Position numbers and translations under genes: made by a program. This document shows, in pieces, positions 53,261 to 62,134 of a stretch of 64,000 nt of DNA (position 1 is its first letter; each line of letters opens with the position of its first letter). Under the pieces are notes generated by a model that ran no database searches, was not told the origin of the DNA, and saw only the letters and a list, made by a program, of their open reading frames with translations. This stretch comes from Halosimplex pelagicum (GTDB lineage: Archaea; Halobacteriota; Halobacteria; Halobacteriales; Haloarculaceae): the NCBI RefSeq assembly GCF_013415905.1, contig NZ_CP058909.1, forward strand, positions 4,278,001 to 4,342,000. Reading direction: 5' to 3'.

Positions 53261-53950
53261 TCACGGAGTCAGAGAGAGCGTTGCGGAGTCGACCCGGGTG
53301 GATCGGTCCGGCGATTCGTAGAGCTCCAGCGGGTACGAGGCGATACCCATCTCTTCCAGATTCTCACCGGCCGCCGTCGCCGTTATCGAAACCGTATCCC
53401 CGTCAGCTGCCGAAGTCAGCCACGCCGAATCCGACCCGCCGGCGTCGGTATCGACGACGACTGTAACTGCGAAATCACCGGTTCCGTCCAAGATCGAAGC
53501 CGCCACTTCGAAGTTGACCTCTTCCTCGTCCCCGACGACCAGGTGGAGGGTGTCGAACTCGCCCGTGGAGACGGGGATCTCGACCTCGTCGCCGCTGGTG
53601 CCATCGTAGGCCGAGGCGGAAAATCCGGGCTCGCCAGGGTCGACCGGCGTCGGCGTTGCCGTCGGTGTCGGCGTCGACGTCGGCGTCGTCGTCTCCGTCG
53701 GCGTCGGCGATCGGGTCGGTGTGTCCGTCGCCGTCGGCGTCGACGATGGAGTGGGCGTCTCAGACGGTGTCGCTGTCGGCGTCGGTGTCGCCGCCGATGG
53801 CGTTGCCGTCGATGTCGGCGTCGCAGTCCCGTCGCCCCCGCTGGCTCGCTCGGAGTCGTCCGTCTCGGTTGCGTCGGACCCGCTAGTTCCACAGCCTGCC
53901 ACTGCTCCCGCAGCGACGACGGCCAGAAGGCGTCGCCGTTCCAGTTCCAT
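53261..53950 (-). CDS. Surface lipoprotein with Thr-Pro linker
   Basis: 229 residues. The signal MELERRRLLAVVAAGAVAGC has twin Arg residues and a lipobox Cys20. About 80 residues of Thr/Pro/Ser repeats follow (TPTPTATPSETPTPSSTPT-type), typical of O-glycosylated haloarchaeal surface proteins. A C-terminal beta domain of about 115 residues (VSTGEFDTLHLVVGDEEEVN) resembles haloarchaeal surface-domain modules. It is probably exposed at the cell surface. The repeat DNA is GTC/GGC-rich and low in complexity. Confidence 0.8.
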   Translation of the reverse strand: MELERRRLLAVVAAGAVAGCGTSGSDATETDDSERASGGDGTATPTSTATPSAATPTPTATPSETPTPSSTPTATDTPTRSPTPTETTTPTSTPTPTATPTPVDPGEPGFSASAYDGTSGDEVEIPVSTGEFDTLHLVVGDEEEVNFEVAASILDGTGDFAVTVVVDTDAGGSDSAWLTSAADGDTVSITATAAGENLEEMGIASYPLELYESPDRSTRVDSATLSLTP

Positions 53951-54017
53951 AGCGGGAGGATGAGAGATCAGACAGTTGTATCATTCGATAGCCGGTCGGG
54001 ACCGCGACGGCCGCCGG

Positions 54018-54638
54018 TCACTCCACGCCGGCGCCGGTCGGCGCGTCCGGGAGTTCGACGGGGTCGCTGTCGATACCGAGTTCGTCGAGCGCCCGTTCGA
54101 GGTGCTCGGCCTCGGCGTACTCGGCGCCGTCGGCGACGCGGATCCGCTGGACGGTCGCCAGCACCTCGCCGCGGCGGTCGTCCGGGATGTCGTACTTGTC
54201 GGTCGCGAGTTCGATGGTGAGGCCGTTGTGGTCGCGGGTGTACAGCGAGTGGAACACGCCGCGGTCGAACTCGTTGTAGCCGTGGCCGAACTCCTCCAGC
54301 GCGCGCTTGATGTCCGCGAAGCGCTCGGGGTCGATGCTGAAGGAGAGGTGGTGGACCGACCCGATCTGGTGGCGCAGCGGCGCGGCCGACGACTCCCGGT
54401 CGTCTTTCACGAAGAACGTGAGGATGCGGCCGTCGCCGGTGTCGAAGAACAGATGCGTCGAGTCGGGGTCGTCGAGGTTCGGCTGGCGGAGCACCAGGGG
54501 CATCCCCAGCAGGTCGCGGTAGAACTCGATCGTGTCTTCCTCGTTGCTACCGATGAGCGTGATGTGGTCCGTACCGGTCGTGTGGAACGGACTCTCGGGC
54601 AGTTCGGCCGTGATCTCCGGACCGCTGTCCTCTGACAT
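54018..54638 (-). CDS. VOC-family (glyoxalase/dioxygenase-like) protein
   Basis: 206 residues. There are two VOC half-modules: TGTDHITLIGSNEEDTIEFY with the first metal His, the strand ILTFFVKDD, and SVHHLSFSID with the second His. YTRDHNGLTIELATDKYDI carries the closing Glu. The C-terminal 50 residues are helical and acidic. It may be a glyoxalase I-like or extradiol-dioxygenase-like enzyme. The start ATG at 54638 precedes the VOC domain by about 20 residues. Confidence 0.88.
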   Translation of the reverse strand: MSEDSGPEITAELPESPFHTTGTDHITLIGSNEEDTIEFYRDLLGMPLVLRQPNLDDPDSTHLFFDTGDGRILTFFVKDDRESSAAPLRHQIGSVHHLSFSIDPERFADIKRALEEFGHGYNEFDRGVFHSLYTRDHNGLTIELATDKYDIPDDRRGEVLATVQRIRVADGAEYAEAEHLERALDELGIDSDPVELPDAPTGAGVE

Positions 54639-54759
54639 ACCGACTCGTTGGGACGAGAGCCCCATAGGTCTCCTGCCGGCGGCGATCGGTCCGACGGCCC
54701 CGCGACCGATAGATTGATAGTCGATTACCGGTCCGGTACGACCACCGTACTCCGAGTAG

Positions 54760-55230
54760 ATGACGCCTATCGAGATCGCCGCCGCCGCCGTCGCGCTCGC
54801 CCTCGCGGTCAGCGCGGGGCTCGTCGCCCACGAACTCGCCCACGCGGCCGTCCTGCGCGCCGCGGGCGTGGCCTACCGCATCGACTGGTTCCCCGGCGAC
54901 GACACCGGGGTCCTCGGCGCCGGCCTGCGCGGACGCTGGGCCGCGGTCAGACCGCGCGCGACCGGGGAGACGCCCGCCTGGGTCCTGCGGTGCTCGGCGA
55001 TGATGCCGCTGGCGCTCGCCGTCCCCCTCGCGCTCGTCCCGCTCGGCGTCGTCGCCGACCCGTTCGCGACCGACGGCCTCGTCCGCTTCGCCGCCGTCGG
55101 GTGGATGGCCTGCGCGCTGCCGAGCCCGCAGGACTTCTCCGTGCTGTGGTACGCCGACACCGCCGTCGCGGCCGCGGCCGACGACGCTTCGAGCTACGAC
55201 GCCTCGACCGACGAGCCGTCCGCGACGTGA
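54760..55230 (+). CDS. Membrane metalloprotease-like protein (HExxH)
   Basis: 156 residues with about four helices. Helix 1 ends in VAHELAHAAVLRAAG, an HExxH site inside the membrane boundary as in site-2 or DUF3267-type proteases. The typical downstream NxxPxxxxDG motif is absent, although PLALAVPLAL... and ALPSPQDFSVLWYADTAVAA are present. It is short and may be an inactive or minimal relative. A single gene. Confidence 0.7.
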   Translation: MTPIEIAAAAVALALAVSAGLVAHELAHAAVLRAAGVAYRIDWFPGDDTGVLGAGLRGRWAAVRPRATGETPAWVLRCSAMMPLALAVPLALVPLGVVADPFATDGLVRFAAVGWMACALPSPQDFSVLWYADTAVAAAADDASSYDASTDEPSAT

Positions 55231-55368
55231 CCGCCCGTGAGCGTCGCGGTAGGGCCGCAGTACCCCGCGGCCCCGGGCTGGTCTCGGACCGGCGCCGCGC
55301 CGGCCGCGCGCCGTCCCGGCGTTAGGGGCCTGTTTCCTTTCTCCGTGAGCCCCCTATCGGTTGGACCG

Positions 55369-56220
55369 ATGCCAGATCCCGACAGAGACGCCGAGCCCGA
55401 ATCCACCACGGACCCGCGGTTCGACGAGTGGCCGGTCAGGCGCTACGACGCCTACGACGACCTGACCGTCGAGCGAGCGACACCGGACGACGACGACGGT
55501 CAGCAGCTCGACGACGTGGAGTGGGTCGGCGGCACCCGAGCCGGTTCCGGCGGCGCCGCCTACGTCTACGCGCCCGAGTCCGAGACGCTCCATCGCGGCC
55601 GCTACGACCACGAGAACGACCGGGTCGTCGTCGACGACGAGACCGCCGTCGACCGGGAGACGCTGGGCGACCACCTCGTCGACATCGGCGAGGACCACGA
55701 CTGGGGGTGGCTCTCCTCGTTCGCCCGCGAGCACATGGACACGCCCGACCACGACCCCGAGGACCCGACCGCCGAGCACCTCCTGCCGCCCGGCTTCGAC
55801 CACGAGGCGACGGAGTTCCAGCGGCGCAACCTCGTCGACGACGCCGACGAGGACGCCGCCTTCTTCGGCTCGCACACCTTCGCCGACGACACCGACCGGG
55901 TCCACGTGCTCGAACGCGAGTTCGCCGTCACCGCCGCCGAGTCCGACGACCGCGCCGACACACACGTCGAGGAGCGCTACCTCGTCGCCGAGGAACCGCG
56001 CGAGGAGGACCGCGCCGGTGACGCCGACATCGTCGAGGAACGCGAGTACGATCTGGCGCTCGACGTCGACCCCGACGAACGGGTCTGGGTGAACGACGCC
56101 GAGGGGCTCCTGACGGAGTGGCACCGCCGGCACCTCGCCCCGCCCGAGCGCGAGGAACACCGCCGGGTCGAACGCGGGGCGGCCGCGACCGACGGCAGCG
56201 CCGACCGGCGCGGCGTCTGA
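55369..56220 (+). CDS. Very acidic haloarchaeal protein of unknown function
   Basis: 283 residues from MPDPDRDAEPESTTDPRFDE. Asp and Glu make up an unusually high share even for a haloarchaeon. There are no membrane helices. Motif-like segments are DHLVDIGEDHDWGWLSSFAR, LPPGFDHEATEFQRRNLVDD and ERVWVNDAEGLLTEWHRRHL. No family is recognised. Confidence 0.7.
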   Translation: MPDPDRDAEPESTTDPRFDEWPVRRYDAYDDLTVERATPDDDDGQQLDDVEWVGGTRAGSGGAAYVYAPESETLHRGRYDHENDRVVVDDETAVDRETLGDHLVDIGEDHDWGWLSSFAREHMDTPDHDPEDPTAEHLLPPGFDHEATEFQRRNLVDDADEDAAFFGSHTFADDTDRVHVLEREFAVTAAESDDRADTHVEERYLVAEEPREEDRAGDADIVEEREYDLALDVDPDERVWVNDAEGLLTEWHRRHLAPPEREEHRRVERGAAATDGSADRRGV

Positions 56221-56306
56221 GCGGCGAGGGGTCGGGAGCTGCTCCGTCCGCAGGGCCGGCGATGTCCGGCCGCACGTCCAAGTACTCCCGGACCCGAGGG
56301 GAGACG

Positions 56307-57143
56307 ATGCCCGGCAGTGTCGTCCTTCAGACGCTCGGCGACGCCGTCCGCGCGGCCGTGCCGTCGTGGCTCGTGCCCGCGTTCCGCGGGGTCACTCGAC
56401 TCGGGAACCTCGGCGTCTTCCTGGTCGCGTTCGCCCTCGACTACTGGTTCGTCGACCGCGAGCGCGGCGCCCACGCCATCGGCGTCGTCGTCGGCGGGAT
56501 GGCGCTGCTGACCGCGCTCAAGTACTTCTTCGCCGCGCCGCGACCGCCGGCGTCGGTCAACCTCGTTCCGACCGGCGGCCACAGTTTCCCGAGCGGGCAC
56601 GCCATGGGCGCGACCGTCGCCTACGGCGCCCTCGCCGTCGACCTCGACATCGGTTCGGCCCGAGTCCGGTACGCCGCGGCCGGCGCCCTCGTCTCCCTGA
56701 TCGCGCTCTCGCGAGTGGTCCTCGGCGTCCATTTCGTCCGCGACGTGCTCGCCGGGATCGCCTTCGGCGTCGTCTTCCTCGCGGTCGCGTTCGGCGTCAC
56801 CGGTCGCGACCCTCGACTCGCTTTCCTGCTCGCGATCGCCGTCGCCCTCCTCGCCGTCGCGGTCAGCGGCGCCAGCCGCGACGGGGTCGGCCTCCTCGGC
56901 CTCGCGGTCGGCGCCGCCGTCGCCTGGGAACTCGCCGGCGACGGGACGACCGTCGAGCAGCCGCTGTGGCGAGCGGCGCTCGTCGGCGGCCTCCTCCCGG
57001 TCCTCGCCGGGCTGGGCTTCGTCGCCCTGGTCGTCGACCCCCCACCGGCGGCCGTGTTCGCGCTCACCGTCGCGCTCGGCGCCGGACTACTCGCCCCGCC
57101 CGCCCTCCTCGGCGGCCCGAGCGACGCGACCGCCGCCGGCTGA
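56307..57143 (+). CDS. PAP2-family membrane phosphatase
   Basis: 278 residues, about eight helices. It has the three phosphatase motifs: KYFFAAPRP (KxxxxxxRP), FPSGHAMG (PSGH) and SRVVLGVHFVRD (SRxxxGxHxxxD). The family dephosphorylates lipid phosphates such as phosphatidate or polyprenyl diphosphate. The C-terminal 100 residues are an additional helical module. The ATG at 56307 was chosen over an earlier in-frame ATG that adds 15 basic residues. Confidence 0.9.
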   Translation: MPGSVVLQTLGDAVRAAVPSWLVPAFRGVTRLGNLGVFLVAFALDYWFVDRERGAHAIGVVVGGMALLTALKYFFAAPRPPASVNLVPTGGHSFPSGHAMGATVAYGALAVDLDIGSARVRYAAAGALVSLIALSRVVLGVHFVRDVLAGIAFGVVFLAVAFGVTGRDPRLAFLLAIAVALLAVAVSGASRDGVGLLGLAVGAAVAWELAGDGTTVEQPLWRAALVGGLLPVLAGLGFVALVVDPPPAAVFALTVALGAGLLAPPALLGGPSDATAAG

Positions 57144-57315
57144 GACGGCGACCGCCTGAGACTGTGACCCCGACCGCGCCAGCCGCGACCCGGCAGCCGC
57201 GATCACGGAGCCCCGACCGCGAGAACCGCACCGGGAGAGTCGCCCTGAACTCCCCGGCCACACGTGGCGAATGCCGGCCGGCCGACTATCCGGCGCGATA
57301 GCCTATTCCGCCCGC

Positions 57316-57954
57316 ATGTCGTTGCTCGGCCGGACGATCGACCTGTACGGGTACGTCTTCCACCCGATCACCGTCCTCGGCGTCGGGAGCCTGCTACTGA
57401 TCTACCACGAGTGGCGCGGCCGGGACGCCGACCGGGCCGCGCTCGGCCGCCGCGTCGGCGCCTTCCTCGGCGCCGGCGCTCTCGCGCTCGTCCCGACCGC
57501 GGCCTTCTTCCTCGTGTTCCGCGGCGGGCTCGGCCGGGCCGTCGCCGGGAGCAGTTGGCGGCTCGATTGGATGGTCGCCGCCGGCGTGCTGATCGCCGCC
57601 GGCGTCACCTGGCTCGTCTGGCGCCGCTACGAGTGGGGCTCGGTCGTCCCCGGCGCGATGGCGACGTTCGCGGCCGTCACGGTCCCCTACGCCGTCCTCG
57701 CGCCCGTCTGGGACATCTCGGGCCACGTCATCCTCGCGCTGGCGCCGACGCTGTACCTGACGCTCGTCGACCGCAGGTACGCGCCCCTGCTGGTCGTCCC
57801 GGCCCTGATGGTGCCGACGCGGGTCCTGGTCGAGGCCCATACGTGGGCCCAGTCGGTCGCCGGGTTCGCCGTCGCCGCCGCGATCACGGTCGGCCTCTAC
57901 CGCGTCCGGGCGCGGTCGAGCGACCGCCGAAACGCCGGGTCGACCGCGTCCTGA
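57316..57954 (+). CDS. Degenerate PAP2-like membrane protein
   Basis: 212 residues, about six helices. Two weak PAP2 landmarks remain: DISGHVILALAPTLYLTL (like PSGH) and VPTRVLVEAHTWAQSVAGFAVA (like SRxLxxxHTxxQVxAG). The first phosphatase motif is not clear. It lies 172 bp after the canonical PAP2 gene in the same direction, suggesting duplication and divergence. Phosphatase activity is uncertain. An earlier ATG would add 15 residues. Confidence 0.65.
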   Translation: MSLLGRTIDLYGYVFHPITVLGVGSLLLIYHEWRGRDADRAALGRRVGAFLGAGALALVPTAAFFLVFRGGLGRAVAGSSWRLDWMVAAGVLIAAGVTWLVWRRYEWGSVVPGAMATFAAVTVPYAVLAPVWDISGHVILALAPTLYLTLVDRRYAPLLVVPALMVPTRVLVEAHTWAQSVAGFAVAAAITVGLYRVRARSSDRRNAGSTAS

Positions 57955-58101
57955 CCCGACCCGTCGCCGTGAACCCGGGCCTCCCCACCGCTCCGGACGC
58001 CTCCGTTCCCCCACGTCCGCCTCCGGACCGATGGCGTGACACCCCGAGCCGAACAGTCAGCAAATTGTTACTTAGAAGTGTGCGCGGGCCGCAGGCGTGG
58101 C

Positions 58102-59433
58102 ATGGCGACCGACCGATCGGAGCCGGCGAACGTGTTACTGGTCGTGCTCGACTCGGTGCGGGCACGGAACTGCTCGGTGCTCGGGGCGCGCAAGCCGACG
58201 ACACCGAACCTCGAACTGCTGGCCCGGGAGTCGACGCTGTACACGCAGGCGCGGGCGCCCTCGAACTGGAGCCTGCCGAGCCACGTCAGTCTCTTCACCG
58301 GGCTGGAGACCCACGAGCACCGCGTCACGGTCGACCGGCGGCTCGCCCCGGGGAACACGGCCTTCGAGAAGCTCGGGGAGCGCGGCCACGACACGGGGCT
58401 GTTCACCGAGAACGGGTTCGTCGCGAGCCACGGCGTGGGACTCAAAGACGCCTTCGAGACCGTCGAGACGGTTCCGGAGTCCGTCCCCGACGGCTACGAC
58501 ACGGCCGAGCTGAACCCCGGGCCGGACGGCTACTACTACGCCGACCGCTTCCTGTCGTGGAGCGACGACCGCGACGGCCCGTGGGCGGCGTGTCTGAACC
58601 TGATGGACGCCCACAGGCCCTTCGAACCCCGAGCGTCCCACGACGAGTGGGGCGACGACGCCGCCCGCGAACTCCAGGCGGAACTGCCCAACCGCTGGGA
58701 GTGGACGTTCCAGGCCGGCGAGCGGCCGCTGTGGCAGCTCAAGGCCCTGGAGGCGCTGTACGACGGCGGGATCCGACAGGCCGACGCGATACTCGGCCAC
58801 GTCGTCTCGACGCTGCGCGAGCGCGGGGTCCTCGACGACACCCTGCTCGTCGTCTGCGGCGACCACGGCGACGGCTTCGGCGAACGGAGCGTCCTCGACG
58901 GGGAGCCGCCGGCCGTCTCGCACATCGTCCCGATGCACGAGTCGCTGTTGCACGTCCCGCTGCTCGTGCGCCGTCCCGGCGGACACGAGGCTCGGACCGT
59001 CCGCGACCCCGCGGCGTTGACGCCGTTCCACGACGTGGCGCTGGCCGCCGGCGCGGGCGAACCGGTCTCGGCCGGTGCGTTCGCCCGCGAGCGCGTCGTC
59101 AGCACGAAACAGCCCGTCACCGGCGACCTCCGCGAGCGCTACGAGCGCAACTGCGAGTCGGTCGACCCCTTCGTCGCCCCGTCGCGGGCCGTCTACCGCG
59201 CCGACCCGTCGGTCGACCGCGCGGTCCGCAAGACGTACTACTGGGGCGACGCGGCCGCCGAACTCGCGGTCCACGATCCGGGCCACGTCCACCGCGTCGG
59301 CGCCGCCACCAGCGAGTCCGTCGACGACGCCGTCCTGACCCGCGACGTGTCCGTCGACCTGCCCCGCGAGGCCACGGACGGTGGGCTCGATCCGGACAAG
59401 AAGGCCCAGCTCGCCGCGCTGGGGTACTACTGA
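58102..59433 (+). CDS. Sulfatase-fold (alkaline phosphatase superfamily) enzyme
   Basis: 443 residues. Metal ligands of the superfamily are visible: NVLLVVLDSVRARNC (Asp17) and later VCGDHGDGFGE with Asp and His. The nucleophile loop reads SNWSLPSHVSLFTG (Ser57 or Ser60): the Cys/Ser-x-Pro-x-Arg sulfatase motif is not present, since Ser57-Leu-Pro59-Ser-His lacks the arginine. A sulfatase proper is therefore doubtful. A phosphoglycerol-transferase/phosphodiesterase-like activity is as likely. No signal peptide is seen. Confidence 0.82.
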   Translation: MATDRSEPANVLLVVLDSVRARNCSVLGARKPTTPNLELLARESTLYTQARAPSNWSLPSHVSLFTGLETHEHRVTVDRRLAPGNTAFEKLGERGHDTGLFTENGFVASHGVGLKDAFETVETVPESVPDGYDTAELNPGPDGYYYADRFLSWSDDRDGPWAACLNLMDAHRPFEPRASHDEWGDDAARELQAELPNRWEWTFQAGERPLWQLKALEALYDGGIRQADAILGHVVSTLRERGVLDDTLLVVCGDHGDGFGERSVLDGEPPAVSHIVPMHESLLHVPLLVRRPGGHEARTVRDPAALTPFHDVALAAGAGEPVSAGAFARERVVSTKQPVTGDLRERYERNCESVDPFVAPSRAVYRADPSVDRAVRKTYYWGDAAAELAVHDPGHVHRVGAATSESVDDAVLTRDVSVDLPREATDGGLDPDKKAQLAALGYY

Positions 59434-59488
59434 CGGCGGCGCCGGTCGACCGCTGTCCCCCGCGTTCCGCTCGCGGCGCCGGTAGGCG

Positions 59489-60529
59489 CTACTCCAGCGA
59501 GTAGGCGACCCGCTCGCCGGTGTCCAGCCCGTTCCGGAGCGCCGCGTGCAGGCGCGCCTCGCCGGCCACCCAGTCGCCGAGCGCGTACAGGTCCGCCTCG
59601 GCCGCGTCGTCGACGGCTCCCCGCCGGACCCCTTCGTCGGGGAGCGCGTAGCGCCACCCCTGGTGGTCGGTCCACTCTGGGTCGGCCAGCCGGTCGTCGT
59701 CCAGCACGTCCGCGGTCAGCTCCGCGAGTTCGGCCACGTTCCCGTCGGGGTCGTCGTCGTAGCGCTCGACCGACCACTCGGGATTGGCCTGCACCACCAG
59801 CACGGACTCACCGTCGGGGACGTGCCCGTCCTTGCACTCCTCGCGGGCGATCCAGCCGATCTGGTGGTCTCGATCCGGGTTCACCAGCGCGTAGTAGGGC
59901 CGGTCGAGTTCGAACTCGTAGCCCAGCACCGCCGTCCAGATGGTGCGGTAGGGGACCGCCTCGGCCGCCTCGGCGAGGTCCCGCCGCGCGTCGCTCTCCC
60001 ACTCGGCGTCGCGCAGCAACTCTGCGCTCTGGGGCGCGGGCGGATTCAGGAGCAGCGCGTCGAACGGACCCCACTCCTCGCCGTCGGTGTCGACGACGCG
60101 CCACTGGTCACCGTCGCGGACCAGCGTCTCGGCTCTGGTCGAGTTCTCGACCGTCGCGTCGGTCTCGCCCAGCAGTCGCTTGGCGATCTGTGTCAGGCCA
60201 GCGCGGTAGCTCCACTTGTGGTCGTCGGCGTCCCGACCCTCTGAAACCGAGCCCTCGGCGTCGAAGGTGTAGATCGGTTCGGTCACGTCGACCAGTCCCT
60301 CCGAATCGAGCGTCTCCGTCAGGAGTTCGACGACGCGGTCGTCGTCGCTCTTGACGTAGTTGGCGCCGTAGTCGTAAGTCACGTCGCCGCGGCGGCGGGT
60401 GGCCGCCCGCCCGCACACGCCGCGGGATTTTTCCAGCACCGTCACCTCCGCCGACGGGACCGCCCCGTCGAGCACGTACGTCGCGGCCGCGGCCGCCGCG
60501 CCCGCGCCGACGACTCCGATCGCTGTCAT
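59489..60529 (-). CDS. Renalase-like NAD(P)/FAD-dependent oxidoreductase
   Basis: 346 residues. The start MTAIGVVGAGAAAAAATYVL holds the FAD GxGxxA/G loop. It is followed by LEKSRGVCGRAATRRRG, the pattern of renalase/amine-oxidase-like proteins, and DYGANYVKSDDDRVVELL. The C-terminal ALGDWVAGEARLHAALRNGL carries the second FAD contact and ends the fold. Such enzymes oxidise dihydro-NAD(P) isomers or amines. The substrate is not determined. Confidence 0.87.
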   Translation of the reverse strand: MTAIGVVGAGAAAAAATYVLDGAVPSAEVTVLEKSRGVCGRAATRRRGDVTYDYGANYVKSDDDRVVELLTETLDSEGLVDVTEPIYTFDAEGSVSEGRDADDHKWSYRAGLTQIAKRLLGETDATVENSTRAETLVRDGDQWRVVDTDGEEWGPFDALLLNPPAPQSAELLRDAEWESDARRDLAEAAEAVPYRTIWTAVLGYEFELDRPYYALVNPDRDHQIGWIAREECKDGHVPDGESVLVVQANPEWSVERYDDDPDGNVAELAELTADVLDDDRLADPEWTDHQGWRYALPDEGVRRGAVDDAAEADLYALGDWVAGEARLHAALRNGLDTGERVAYSLE

Positions 60530-60973
60530 AGCGGTCGTTCGGGCTCCTGTGACTAAACGGGTCGTATCTCCGATCGGTCGTGGGTTCGTGGTCCGGGACC
60601 TGCTGGCCGGTAGTCGTCGCTACCGCTCTCGCCAGCGGACGATGAAAGCCCTCAGCCCGCTCGCGGTCGCTGACCGGGATATCCGCGCTCGGACAGCCGC
60701 ACGGCCCCGCACTCGCGCGGATAGTGCCCGCTCAGGCGACTGAACTGCACGCGAGCGCGCCTCGCCCTTTCAGTCCGCCAAGGACAGCACGGCACCGCGA
60801 CAGCACCGCAGACGGCCACATACCTCCCCAGCCGATTCGCTCGCTCCCGCTGGTCGCTCTCTCATCCCTCGCACGGTGCTGTCGCGGCACGAGAGCCGCG
60901 ACAGCGCGCGCCACCGCACCACTACCTGCGGAACTTCCATCGAACCACCCCGACAGCCGCACCCGCTCACCGA
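60530..60973. other. 444-bp non-coding, hairpin-rich interval
   Basis: No gene is supported. It holds a perfect 11-bp hairpin, GCTGTCGCGGC-ACGAGA-GCCGCGACAGC, at 60878-60905. A third copy of the arm lies at 60795-60806 (12-bp inverted match with 60876-60887). A 7-bp inverted repeat GACTGAA/TTCAGTC is at 60738-60744 and 60769-60775 around GCGCGC-rich sequence. Like the 46-kb island it lies downstream of one minus-strand gene and upstream of another. Confidence 0.7.
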
Positions 60974-62107
60974 TCAATCCGTCGCGAGCGGGATCGAGAG
61001 CCCCCGCCCCTCCCGTTCGACCGTCGTTCCGAACGCCGCCGAGCGCGCCCGAACGCGCTCGCGGACCCACGCGGCCACCTCGGGAGGCGCCCGGCGGACC
61101 CGCTCGTCAGCGATCTCGACCGGGACGACCCGCAGGCGGTCGAGCCGCCCGTCCTCGACGGCGAGTTCGACGCGGACGCTCCGGTCGTTGTGCAGGCCCT
61201 CCTTGACGACGTAGTCGTCCACGTAATCGCCCAGGTCGTAGCAGATCGGGCGGCCGCGGTACACCTCGATCCCCTGGGGAACGTGGGCACTGTGGCCGTG
61301 GACGGCGTCGACGCCGCGGTCGACCAGCCACCGGGCGAACCGGCGCTGGGTCGCCGAGGGGCGGACCTCCCAGTTGGGTCCCCAGTGCAGCGACGCCACG
61401 ACGAGGTCCGGATCGCGGCGGTAGACCGCTTCGAGCGCGGCGTCGACTCGATCCCGCGTCTCCGGGCGCTCGGGGTCCAGTCGGAGCCACGCAGTTCCCG
61501 CGCTGTCGGGCTCTGCGCGGTACGAGCGTGACTGGTCGGTCAGCGCGATCACGCCCACGTCCAAGCCGCCCACCGACGCGACGGTGGGCTCGAACGCCGC
61601 GGCGCGGTCGCGACCGGCGCCCGCGGTCGCGATCCCCGCGCGTTCGAGGTGGTCGACCGTGTCGGCAAGCGCGGTCGGCCCGAAGTCGAGCAGGTGGTTG
61701 TTCGCCAGCGACGCGAACGACGCGCCCGCCGCGTCCAGCGCCGGGAGCGCCCACCCGGGGTCGGCCCGGAAGTAGTACCCCCGGTTCGGCGTCCGCTCGC
61801 CGCGCGTCGACACGCTGCACTCCAGGTTCAGGACGAGGCCGTCGAGGCCGCGCAGGGCGGGGAGCGTCGACCCCCAGACGGCGGCGGGGTCGCGGGCCGA
61901 CTCGGGCGACTCGCTGCCGGCCCACCGCTCGTCGACGCTCCGGCCGAGCATCGCGTCGCCGACGAACCCGAGCCAGGCGTCGGCGTCCCCGCGGACCGTC
62001 GCGGGCGTCGGGCGACGCGTCCGCCGCCGGGCGGCTCCGCCGAGCCCCGCCAGCCCCGCGACCGACGCGGCGGACCCGGCGAGGACGGCTCGACGGGACG
62101 GCGCCAC
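60974..62107 (-). CDS. CapA-family (poly-gamma-glutamate synthesis-like) phosphoesterase
   Basis: 377 residues from a GTG (VAPSRRAVLAGSAASVAGLA), a Tat-like signal with Arg5-Arg6. The body is a calcineurin-like CapA domain: WLGFVGDAMLGRSVDERW, then VLNLECSVSTRG, SLANNHLLDFGPTALADTVD, VASLHWGPNWEV and VHGHSAHVPQGIEVYRG, which supply the metal-binding Asp/Asn/His residues. It is probably exported and acts on an extracellular polymer. It begins 27 bp after leuS ends, so it may be co-transcribed. Confidence 0.88.
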   Translation of the reverse strand: MAPSRRAVLAGSAASVAGLAGLGGAARRRTRRPTPATVRGDADAWLGFVGDAMLGRSVDERWAGSESPESARDPAAVWGSTLPALRGLDGLVLNLECSVSTRGERTPNRGYYFRADPGWALPALDAAGASFASLANNHLLDFGPTALADTVDHLERAGIATAGAGRDRAAAFEPTVASVGGLDVGVIALTDQSRSYRAEPDSAGTAWLRLDPERPETRDRVDAALEAVYRRDPDLVVASLHWGPNWEVRPSATQRRFARWLVDRGVDAVHGHSAHVPQGIEVYRGRPICYDLGDYVDDYVVKEGLHNDRSVRVELAVEDGRLDRLRVVPVEIADERVRRAPPEVAAWVRERVRARSAAFGTTVEREGRGLSIPLATD

Positions 62108-62134
62108 GGTCAGTCGCTCCTCCCGGAAAGCATC

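Noticed and set aside
53640..53830. Tandem DNA repeat or satellite
   Set aside because: It encodes the Thr-Pro-rich linker of a surface lipoprotein; low complexity is due to the protein sequence.
58102..59433. Arylsulfatase assignment
   Set aside because: The C/S-x-P-x-R motif is absent from the nucleophile loop, so only the superfamily fold is claimed.
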